A stretch of DNA of 34,477 nucleotides from Botryococcus braunii (taxonomy: Eukaryota; Chlorophyta; Trebouxiophyceae). The notes beneath the pieces were generated by a model. That model was not told the DNA's origin and ran no database searches. It worked only from the letters and a program-made list of their open reading frames with translations. Location: assembly GCA_002005505.1 (NCBI GenBank), contig MVGU01000404.1:500001-534477 (forward strand). The letters run 5' to 3'. Shown here piece by piece: positions 19,083 through 26,739 of this stretch. Positions within the stretch are counted from its first letter, which is position 1, and each line of letters starts with the position of its first letter. The position numbers and the translations under genes were made by a program.

Positions 19083-20109
19083 GAAGTGTTCAGTAGATGG
19101 AGGAAAGTCATTTGTGTTGATCTATGTAGATGATCTACTGATAGTTTCAAAGGGAATGGGAGAGATTGAGAGAGTGAAGGGGTTACTCAAGCAAGAGTTC
19201 ACCATTCATGATTTAGGAGAGGTGAAAGATTTTCTGGGCTGTCAAGTGATGAGAGATAGGGATAAAGGGCTCATTTCATTAAGTTGCATCCCTAAGATTG
19301 ATGCACTGGTTGAGAAATTTGGGCTGGATCTGGAGTCTGTGGGGCCCGACACCCCTATGACCAAAGATTTTGTGGCCACACAGCGACCTATGTCCAAGGA
19401 CAACAGTGACAGCATTGGTGCTGGGAGCCCACTTCCACCAGGACACAGGTACTGTGAACTGGTTGGGTCACTGTTGTACATTGCAAATACCACCAGGCCT
19501 GATATTTCACAGGCTGTGGGAGTGCTTTCCAGGTACAGGATTACCCCTACTACTGCTCACTGGAATGAAGCCATCAGAGTGTTGAAATATCTGAAGGCAA
19601 CCAGAGATCTCGTTTTGGTCCTTGGAGGGAAGGACACAGAGCTTGAGGGTTTTGTTGATGCACATTATGGTGGGGATCAAGATCATCGATTTTCCACTAC
19701 AGGGTATGTAATCAGAGTGTTTGGTGGAGCTGTAGTTTGGGGGAGCAAGAAGCAGTCTGCAGTTGCCACATCCATTGTAGAAGCTGAGTTCATGGCAGCA
19801 AGTGCAGCTGTCAAAGAGGCCAATTGGATGAAGGGATTCCTTGAGGAAATTGGGATTTCCCCATGGATTGTCAAGATTCACTGTGATAATCAGGGATGCA
19901 TCAATCATCTCAGAAATCCAGTGTTCTCTAAGCATACCAAGCATATCGCTATCAGCTTCCACTTTGCGCGGGAAGCTATTGCATTGGGTCAAGTTGATGT
20001 GAAATACGTTCCTTCTGCAAGGAATGTGGCAGATATATTCACAAAGCCTTTAACAAGGCAGGTATTTCAGGGACATCGTGAGGCTCTGGGTTTGGCCAAG
20101 TTTTTGTGA
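19083..20109 (+). CDS. Copia B polyprotein, C-terminal part (end of RT, RNase H)
   Basis: The frame is open from the gypsy boundary (CSVDGGKS) to TGA at 20107-20109, about 340 codons. RT palm motif LIYVDDLLIVSKG has YVDD at 19123-19134. It is followed by FTIHDLGEVKDFLGCQV, PGHRYCELVGSLLYIANTTR and RPDISQAVGVLSRY. RNase H has FVDAHYGGD, STTGYV, GSKKQSAVATS, EAEFMAAS, IHCDNQGC and RNVADIFTKPL. The fragment is intact, with no internal stops. Sequence before the YVDD region (all of gag, protease, integrase and most RT) is missing. The 3' LTR attached to it differs from LTR A, so this is the right end of another element, not the rest of copia A. Confidence 0.92.
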
Positions 20110-20110
20110 G

Positions 20111-20127
20111 GAAAAGGCAAGGGGAAG
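20111..20127 (+). promoter_or_regulatory. Copia B polypurine tract
   Basis: GAAAAGGCAAGGGGAAG lies directly before the LTR. The same tract occurs in copia D (31150-31166), and a shorter form precedes LTR C. Confidence 0.85.
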
Positions 20128-20356
20128 TGTTATAATAGTGACTGAACATTTTGGTGCCTTTCCCTCAGAAGAGTAATAGTGGCCAGATTAGCTCCAATTA
20201 CCAGTGAGACCACTTATTAAAATGAGTAATAGGTGGCAGAACCTAGGAGTTCTGCCAGAACCAATCTAGACCAATTGCACGTTAATAAGGGAGGATGAGG
20301 TAATCAGACACGGTTTGCTCGAAAGGATATATGCTCCTGGCTCAAAGGGTTGAGGC

Positions 20357-20503
20357 ACTTGATTGGGACATCAAAAGCACTTCGGGTGTTTGCTACTTCA
20401 CTGTTGCCAGTCAAGTCATCTCATTCACAGTCGACATTGCTTGTTACTCGACACACAACAAGAGTGTCGCCGGGCTAAACACCCTCGTGCCGGGTCATAC
20501 AGG
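20357..20503 (+). repeat. Copia B intra-LTR module, copy 1
   Basis: 147 bp, matching 20686-20832 at all but one base. CACTTCGGGTGTT and AACACCCTCGTG near its ends can pair. It is followed by GTAAAC, which is donor-like. Confidence 0.95.
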
Positions 20504-20685
20504 TAAACTGCTGTTAGGACATCAAATGCACAAGAACAATGGATTAGGAAAGGGTCTAGATAATGTGTAATAGAAAGGTGCTACTGCTTAGCTCATCGGA
20601 CATCGGTAATGCAGACTATCAGTAACTTCGTAGATAGAGTAGTTTGAATTGCTGAGTGATAAGAGAGAGCAATAAGCATTGTAAG

Positions 20686-20832
20686 ACTTGATTGGGACAT
20701 CAAAAGCACTTCGGGTGTTTGCTACTTCACTGTTGCCAGTCAAGTCATCTCATTCACAGTCGACACTGCTTGTTACTCGACACACAACAAGAGTGTCGCC
20801 GGGCTAAACACCCTCGTGCCGGGTCATACAGG
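20686..20832 (+). repeat. Copia B intra-LTR module, copy 2
   Basis: Second copy, offset 329. TGTAA ends one base before it, and it ends CATACAG before GGAACGCC. Confidence 0.95.
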
Positions 20833-20856
20833 GAACGCCGAACTCAGAAGTTTACA

Positions 20857-21383
20857 TGAAGTACTTGAGAGATACGAGAGAATTAGCTCTTACTCTGGGT
20901 GGAAAGGGGCCTGAGCTAGAAGGCTATGTTGATGCCGACTATGCTGGGGACCTGGACCACAGGTATTCCACCACTGGCTATGTTCTATCAGTCTATGGTA
21001 GTGCCGTGGTTTGGGGAAGCAAGAAGCAGAGCTCAGTTGCTACCTCAACTGTGCAAGCCGAGTTTATGGCAGCCGGCCATATTGTGAAGGAAGCCAACTG
21101 GCTTAAGGGCTTCTTGGAAGAGATTGGAGCTGCACCTTGGAGAGTCAAAATTTTCTGTGACAACCAAGGATGCATTTCCAATTTACGGAACCCCCTTTAT
21201 TCCAAATTCACAAAGCATGTTGCAGTAAGCTTCCACTATGCTAGGGAAGCTATGGCACTTGGGCAGGTAGATATCCTCTATGTAGAATCTGCTCGAAATG
21301 TGGCTGACATTATGACCAAGCCACTTGCTAAGCCCGTGTTTGTTGGTCATCGTGATTCACTAGGTTTGAGAAGATACACATAA
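20857..21383 (+). pseudogene. Copia C RNase H fragment
   Basis: Reading from the LTR B junction, KYLRDTRELALTLGG, YVDADYAGD, STTGYVLSVYG, GSKKQSSVATS, QAEFMAA, FCDNQGC, TKHVAVSFHYAREA and RNVADIMTKPL give a copia RNase H domain ending at TAA 21381-21383. Everything upstream of RNase H is missing, because copia B interrupts the gene here. The protein clearly belongs to a third family (for example LRRYT at the end). Confidence 0.9.
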
Positions 21384-21609
21384 AGCATGCAGGCAAGGGG
21401 AAGTGTTGAGTTGTGAACATACATTATAGAATGCCTTGTGCTTTAGGTGATCTTCAAATGTACATTATTAGGATACGGGTCCACTATCCACATAAGGTAC
21501 CTCAAGACACGTTCGGATGAGGTCTATTTCGAACATAAGGTACAATCTGATTTAGATTACGCGTTAGCGTGAAAGGACTATTAAAGCTGCGATCACCGCA
21601 TAGTCGAGC

Positions 21610-21746
21610 AACTGGTTTGGAAAGATACTGGGCACATAAGGATGCCAGTCTTGTTCATGCAGTTGCATGTGTCTAAAAGAGCAGACAGTCGTCAAGGACT
21701 GTAGCTGGAGAGGCACGAACTTACGACCTGTCTGCTTGCTTACAGG
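21610..21746 (+). repeat. Copia C intra-LTR module, copy 1
   Basis: 137 bp, identical to 21943-22079, followed by GTGCGG. Its sequence is unrelated by eye to modules A, B and D, although position and termini are the same. Confidence 0.95.
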
Positions 21747-21942
21747 TGCGGTGACGCAGGATGTGTATTGGTAATGTGTTCATGTTTGATTGCTTGTTTG
21801 TAAGTGAACCATCTTAGTGGACAATCAAGTCTCCCAAACAGCTAAGGGACGGAGTCTTGATTGAGTATAGGAAGGTACTTGCTTTCAGCCGTCAGGAGCT
21901 TATCCGTGTGTAGATGCTCATTGACAGATCAACATGTAACGG

Positions 21943-22079
21943 AACTGGTTTGGAAAGATACTGGGCACATAAGGATGCCAGTCTTGTTCATGCAGTTGCA
22001 TGTGTCTAAAAGAGCAGACAGTCGTCAAGGACTGTAGCTGGAGAGGCACGAACTTACGACCTGTCTGCTTGCTTACAGG
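21943..22079 (+). repeat. Copia C intra-LTR module, copy 2
   Basis: Second copy, offset 333. It ends CTTACAG, followed by GATACGCC. TGTAA lies four bases upstream of its start. Confidence 0.95.
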
Positions 22080-22106
22080 ATACGCCACTGCCCATAACCT
22101 TTTACA

Positions 22107-22290
22107 ATTCTTTTTCAAGAACCACTTCCTGCACCCCAATCATTCTCCCAGCGTCATGGGTCTGAGTATGGTTTATCACAAAACGAAAATCTTGATTTAG
22201 AGCCACAGCGACCAAGTACTCCCCCAAAACTACGTCTACAGTAATATTTTGTGTATAGGAGTCGATAGGGTTGAAAACATGTGGTGGTTG
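22107..22290 (-). pseudogene. Unidentified minus-strand coding remnant
   Basis: On the minus strand a frame reads PQPPHVFNPIDSYT, ITVDVVLGEYLVAVALNQDF, INHTQTHDAGRMIGVQ and VVLEKEL, then a stop close to the end of LTR C. The residue mix looks like real protein, but I recognise no family, and two stops lie just upstream. It may be the target into which copia C inserted, either a host exon or another element. Confidence 0.35.
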
Positions 22291-22858
22291 AGGAAAAGCT
22301 TACTCCTAAACATTGGACCAGTACACCTGCCAAGAGAATGACGGATATCATACAAAAGAGATGCCTGCATCTCACAAAACTGCAGGATATGATTTTACTC
22401 ACAATTATCTCTCTCTAGCCCAACGTACAAGCGCAGTGCTTTGTCGAAAGAGACGGATTCACCGAATATCTGACGCACGGAAAACACGCGTACCTGCCAG
22501 TTACATTATTTCCGCGGCACGATGCCGTCCAAGAACGGCTTCTTCTTGTAGTTTGCAACGTTTGCCACTGTGTTGCGAAGTGTCCCCTCCTATTGCGGCC
22601 AGTAGGTCCGATAAACTCAACCGGTACAAAGTCGCGGACAAAATTCGTAGCGTAACATAACTGAACAGCACAGAGACTATGCCGAAACCACTCAGGTATA
22701 ACTTCAATCCCGGAATATGGTTTTTCTCCAGGTGTACCCCTCCGTAAACAGGGACTTCTCCTGGGAGAGCGTCGTTCCAAAGCGGGATTCCGACGAAGTG
22801 CTGAGCCTTAGGGTTTCTGTACTGCACGCGGCTGCCGAAGCGCGGCCCTTATCGGCAG
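22291..22858. other. No gene recognised
   Basis: Several frames of 60-120 codons overlap on both strands without known motifs. A minus-strand frame around 22501-22827 has a hydrophobic run (LKLYLSGFGIVSVLFSYVTL) but nothing identifiable. Probably decayed element sequence. Confidence 0.4.
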
Positions 22859-23647
22859 TCTTAGAAAAAGTTTTAAGTGTGCATGACCGGCACACGCGGA
22901 GACGAGATTACGTAAGCATCACCAGTACTCCCCATGGCCCCATACCTACACGAAGGCCTTGGCCTCCACCCAGCATAACCAAGCCCTTGAAGAAAATCAC
23001 AGACAGACCAATGTGCATACAATTAGTTCCTGGTTGGTGGCGGGCGACCCCGTCATCCGGATAGATCCACAGCATCCCCAGCAACCTGTGGATGTACACG
23101 GAAACAGGGACGTGGTGTAGAAGTGAAGGTTTATTACCTAACAGGGGGATGCTTACACTCGAATATGAGTGAGTACACGTTTGAAATAGTGAAAGCTGTT
23201 ATTGGAACATGCCTAGGGGGTCTGCACCGTACCTGTGTCTATAGGTTTGGGTGGGAATTCTGATTGCAGATGTGATCAGTATCTGAACCAGAAATCCCGT
23301 GTACGTGGATGCAAGTCAATAGCGTGTTTGTGTGTCTTGGCAATACCCTCTGTATGCATGCATGGGTATGTAAGTGGTCAGTCAAAGGAGCTTTTGGCAA
23401 TATGTATGGGCCACAATAACTCTGATGTTTGACAGGATGAAAACGTCATCCTGTCAAACATGAAAAATAGGATGGAAAGGCGCGCTATTCGAAGGTGAAC
23501 TGTTGCTTCGGTAGATAGGTTGACCACCGCCAACATCCGGGGCAGGCAGGAAAGACAGGCTTCCTCGGTACTTTAACCACTGGACATGAGCGACAGAAAA
23601 GTTGAAGGGTCCACACCTGCACCGGACAGAGCTCCTGTCAGCGGTCT
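22859..23647. repeat. Dispersed repeat, copy 2 (internally deleted)
   Basis: Same orientation and same outer boundaries as 5118-6077. It lacks the 179 bp present at 5708-5886 of copy 1 and has 14 new bases (23445-23458) instead. Otherwise it differs by a few substitutions and by at least six single-base losses in homopolymers. Confidence 0.85.
23425..23461. repeat. Perfect hairpin at the deletion junction
   Basis: The 16 bp arm ATGTTTGACAGGATGA (23425-23440) and its exact reverse complement (23446-23461) flank a 5-base loop. Only the left arm exists in the undeleted copy at 5688-5703. Confidence 0.95.
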
Positions 23648-23797
23648 CCTGATTCTATCGTAGTGCTTACAGAACACCTGAAATGTTTCGCCGCCGATTT
23701 GTCGCCTCCGCGGAGCGCTCCAACCGGAGATGCCGAACAACACCGACAGCCTTTAGTCTCTACATGACGTCTATGTTTACACTTTAAGGGGAGAAGC

Positions 23798-24480
23798 GTG
23801 TTCGTTCGACTACACTCCCCTGGGATGCGCCATCGCCGTGATGGTGCTCTGTCAGGCCCGATCCAGGAGGCCCTGAAGAACATTCTGCCACCAAATAAGA
23901 GTAACAAAAGTAGTAGAACAGCTTGTTCCGAACTCACGGCGCAGTTCAAGCAGTCAGTGCTGATTGGACCAGATCACATGTCCATGCGACAGTCACGTGC
24001 AACTGCAGAGCTCCGCCAGGCTCAAGAGACTATTAGAGCCTTCAAGAGCTTCACTCCAATGAAATCAACCGGCTTTTGTCGCGACAGGAGGGCCTGGAGC
24101 GCCAATGGAAAGCTCCCAATGCCATTCTATATAATGTCAACGAAGTCCCACGGGACTCGTTGACCGAAGTTAAGTCCCTCATTTCTGGTGGTGTGACCTC
24201 AGAAAATAATGGCATTATTGAGTGCCATCGTTTGGGGCGACCGAACCCGCAGGCCCAAAGACCTCGTCCCATCCTCATCAAGTTCGCAACCGTGGAGCAG
24301 AAACACGCGGCGTTTAAACATGCCAAGCAGCTACGGCTTAATGGAATCACTATGGATGATGATTTAACCCCCGCCCAGCGTGCAACACGCAAGGAGCGCA
24401 CTGCTGAAGCCAAGCTGAGGAATGCGGGTGGGCGTCCTGGAGGGGTGACCCCTTCAAGGTCAAGGAGGTGGGCACACCCT
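23798..24480 (+). pseudogene. LINE ORF1 (coiled coil plus RRM), frameshifted and interrupted
   Basis: The first part (RRDGALSGPIQEALKN, SRATAELRQAQETI) looks like the coiled-coil region. A frameshift near 24050 moves the match to the next frame: NEINRLLSRQEGLERQW, then the RNA-binding domain (NAILYNVNEVPRDSL, IECHRLGRPNPQAQRPRPIL, KFATVEQKHAAFKHAKQL) and the C-terminal DDDLTPAQRATRKERTAEAK. This is the layout of ORF1 proteins of L1-like and related LINEs, which bind element RNA as nucleic-acid chaperones. Reading is cut at 24481 by the copia D LTR. The matching LINE ORF2 resumes beyond copia D. The exact start is not determined. Confidence 0.75.
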
Positions 24481-24659
24481 TGTTCCCTGGATTTAGCCTT
24501 TCTGGTAATAGTGCTATCTCAGTGACAATAATAAATGACTAATATGGGCGAAACTACAAGACTTAGCGGTTAGGAACAATTTGAATGAAGATAAAGATAA
24601 CGCAAGTTACAGACACGTTAGTGCAGGAAGGTAGTGGTGCTAGCACGGAGAGGCAAGGC

Positions 24660-24801
24660 ACTTGTTTGGGACTTCACAAGCACTCCGGGTGTTTCCTTAA
24701 AGTTGCCCAATCAGTCCTTGATTGTTCATGTTCTAGACTCTACTCTTCGTCACACAGTAGAGCGAACTTGACTCACACCCTCCGTGCCGCCACTGCACAG
24801 G
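24660..24801 (+). repeat. Copia D intra-LTR module, copy 1
   Basis: 142 bp, differing from copy 2 only by one T in a T run. CACTCCGGGTGT and ACACCCTCCGTG near the ends can pair, as in copia A. It is followed by GTAACG. Confidence 0.95.
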
Positions 24802-24977
24802 TAACGTGATGGTGAATAGATTGGGAGATTGAGGCTTTGTTGACCTTAATATTTCGTGTTATGTGTATGTGCTTGGCTATCTTATCATCGGACAATGAGA
24901 TTGATCCTTTCTGAGTACGTACCAGTTAGGATAGTTTGAATTCCGTTGTTAAGAGAGAGCAAGTGAGCAATTGTAAT

Positions 24978-25120
24978 ACTTGTTTGGGACTTCACAAGCA
25001 CTCCGGGTGTTTCCTTAAAGTTGCCCAATCAGTCCTTGATTGTTCATGTTCTAGACTCTACTCTTCGTCACACAGTAGAGCGAACTTTGACTCACACCCT
25101 CCGTGCCGCCACTGCACAGG
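24978..25120 (+). repeat. Copia D intra-LTR module, copy 2
   Basis: 143 bp, offset 318. TGTAA ends one base before it, and it ends TGCACAG before GAATACGCC. Confidence 0.95.
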
Positions 25121-25130
25121 AATACGCCAA

Positions 25131-25155
25131 GCCCATAACCTAACAGGTTATGGGC
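25131..25155. repeat. Palindrome across the LTR/primer-site junction
   Basis: GCCCATAACC (25131-25140) and GGTTATGGGC (25146-25155) are exact reverse complements around TAACA. The left arm is the last part of the LTR and the right arm is the primer site. Confidence 0.9.
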
Positions 25156-25162
25156 CCACCAC
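25146..25162 (+). promoter_or_regulatory. Copia D primer-binding site (half-tRNA initiator Met type)
   Basis: GGTTATGGGCCCACCAC directly follows the LTR. As recalled, all 17 bases are complementary to the anticodon arm of plant-type initiator tRNA-Met. Confidence 0.8.
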
Positions 25163-25213
25163 TCTCCCGTTGAGTGTGTGTGGCTGGCTCAAGAATCGGA
25201 GACGAGAAGCTGT

Positions 25214-25540
25214 ATGGCCAAGCGCCGCAGATCGAAGCAGACTGCTCGCAAGACTACCAACGTCGACGTTCCTGCTCGGTTAAGAACCGGTCCACCTTCG
25301 TACAACGATAGAATCAGAAACGGAGGACAGCAAGGAGATCGGACTCCTGACGAACGGGCTGCCATTGTAAAAGACTACGTGTTTCATCTGTACGTTGGAC
25401 GACCTCTCCCCCTGCCAGCGTGGTTTGGTTCAAGATTTCCCACGTATCCAGCATACAAGTTCACTCCTTGGAACAATCATTCGTTAATTTGGAACCAGGT
25501 TTCATCACCAAAGAGAAATTTCGGAGGTATTGTAGTGTAA
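25214..25540 (+). CDS. Copia D leader ORF with histone H3 tail-like N terminus
   Basis: 108 codons from an ATG in the same place as the copia A leader ORF. It begins MAKRRRSKQTARKTT; RSKQTARKTT differs from histone H3 RTKQTARKST only by S for T and T for S, and keeps the K4 and K9 equivalents (K8 and K13). It shares VPARLRTGPPSYN, GDRTPDERAAIVKDY and FHLYVGRPL with copia A. In KQTARKTT, five of eight codons differ from copia A with no amino-acid change. After WFGSRF the resemblance ends. A second open frame (25420-25743, with FITKEKFRRYCSVTKWLNRE) overlaps and could be the true continuation if a base is lost near 25425. Function unknown; chromatin-related action is inference. Confidence 0.75.
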   Translation: MAKRRRSKQTARKTTNVDVPARLRTGPPSYNDRIRNGGQQGDRTPDERAAIVKDYVFHLYVGRPLPLPAWFGSRFPTYPAYKFTPWNNHSLIWNQVSSPKRNFGGIVV

Positions 25541-25743
25541 CGAAGTGGCTCAACAGAGAGCAAGAATTTGCTGAGCACACTGCATATTTGGCGGTTGAGT
25601 CTGCACTGGCAACTATTCCAGTGAAGGCCTTTCAGGATGTGCTGATCCTAACATTCGTGACGAGTCTGAGTGGGAAACTGATTCAGACCTTGAAGGCATT
25701 GTGGAGTAAGTGGTTTAAGTGTACCTCTGACGCTAGAAACTGA
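25420..25743 (+). CDS. Open frame between copia D leader ORF and gag
   Basis: 107 codons in the -1 frame relative to the H3-like ORF, opening at a GTG, with PGFITKEKFRRYCSVTKWLN and EFAEHTAYLAVESALATIPV. Composition looks protein-like. It may be the C-terminal half of the leader protein separated by a frameshift, or spurious. A different frame here (25596-25709) gives an acidic tail ending DSDLEGIVE. Copia A has no counterpart, its leader ORF ending directly at gag. Confidence 0.35.
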   Translation: MVWFKISHVSSIQVHSLEQSFVNLEPGFITKEKFRRYCSVTKWLNREQEFAEHTAYLAVESALATIPVKAFQDVLILTFVTSLSGKLIQTLKALWSKWFKCTSDARN

Positions 25744-25760
25744 CATTCAGTGTGCACACT

Positions 25761-26739
25761 ATGACTTCTAAGAAGAAGAGTCAGTCATCTAGTGGAACCT
25801 CTGCATCTGTGAGTGAGACCACTACCTCAACACCTGTGAGAGAGCCTTGCACTCCCAGCACATCCAGGGGAGAAGGTGATGAGTTGCCAAAGGTGATTCC
25901 TACACTTGTGAAGGTACATATCAAGCTAAAAGAAAAGGGACACAACATTATGATTTGGAAGAATGCGTACCTTGCAGCAAATGAGGCCAAGGGATCACTG
26001 CCTGCAGTACTTGAGGACATGCCTGGGACCACGCATGATGCTGCAGCACTGCTGTGCTGTATGAATCTGTACCCGAAGAGTGGCACGGGGAATTATCTGA
26101 TTTATCCTCTGCATATGTTGCATATGAATATATCTGTAGGAAGTTCATTGGGGGTTATAATCTCCAAGCCAACATGGACTGGCTGTTGGAGATGAGTCAG
26201 GGGATGAAGCACGACGAGACCATTTCCCAATATGTGAGTCGCATGCTGAATCTGAAGGCATGTCTTCAGAGGAATAATCATCCTCTTCTGGATAGCTTTG
26301 TAGCTACCCAAATTGTGCAGGGTCTACCTGAAGCAGCCAAGGAGACAGGCAGCCTGTCAACAGCAGCAGGGACCCCACTCAACAAGCTGGCAGACTTGCT
26401 GAGGACCACAGCCGTTGCTCTGGGGTTTGATGAGACTGCCCCACGTCAGCCACGAGTTTTGGCTGTTCCTCAGGGCAGCAACAGAGTCAGCACCCCTGGA
26501 GCATACAGTGGAGCCAGTCCTTCTCCCTCAACCGGACAGTCTGATTCCAAGGGAGCTTGCAACTACTGCAATAAAAAGGGCCATTATTGGAGAGACTGCA
26601 GAAAGAGGCGCAGGGACGAGGAGACACAGAGGAACGTGGTGGCAGCTGTCCAACAGCTGCAAGGCATGTGGCCTCAGGGCCAGCCATCTATGGGTGGACA
26701 CCCTCCCCCAGTAGCCCAACTGGCCCACATGGTTCAGAT
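25761..26739 (+). pseudogene. Copia D gag, two frameshifts
   Basis: Starts MTSKKKSQSS at an ATG matching copia A. An extra base near 26053 shifts the frame: the match continues as LYESVPEEWHGELSDLSSAY, MSQGMKHDETISQYVSRM and the zinc knuckle CNYCNKKGHYWRDC (about 26560-26601). A missing base near 26729 shifts again before the proline-rich PAPPPPPPEG that leads into protease. Apart from these two single-base events, the protein is close to the intact gag of copia A. Confidence 0.88.

Larger units (their letters stand above)
20128..20856 (+). mobile_element. Copia B 3' LTR
   Basis: 729 bp, from TGTTATAATAG to AGTTTACA. It shares GTGCCTTTCCCTCAG and GAGTAATAGTGG with LTRs A and D. The duplicated module is at 20357-20503 and 20686-20832 (one mismatch). 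TGTAA is at 20680-20684, and GGAACGCC starts the tail. It abuts copia C coding sequence with no spacer, so copia B sits inside copia C. Confidence 0.85.
21404..22106 (+). mobile_element. Copia C 3' LTR
   Basis: 703 bp, following the purine-rich GCAGGCAAGGGGAAG. It runs from TGTTGAGTTG to TTTTACA. Two identical 137 bp modules lie at 21610-21746 and 21943-22079. TGTAA is at 21935-21939. The tail GATACGCCACTGCCCATAAC contains CCCATAACC, the sense sequence of the initiator tRNA-Met anticodon loop. Confidence 0.85.
24481..25145 (+). mobile_element. Copia D 5' LTR
   Basis: 665 bp, from TGTTCCCTGG to CCTAACA. The first ~45 bases are shortened relative to the 3' LTR (31167 onward); from CAGTGACAATAATAAATGAC the two agree closely. 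The two modules are at 24660-24801 and 24978-25120, and TGTAA is at 24972-24976. The tail is GAATACGCCAAGCCCATAAC followed by CTAACA. Confidence 0.8.

Noticed and set aside
19654..19680. Histidine in copia B RNase H (FVDAHYGGD instead of VDADYGGD)
   Set aside because: The first Asp, which I take to be the catalytic one, is kept; a single variant residue does not show inactivation.
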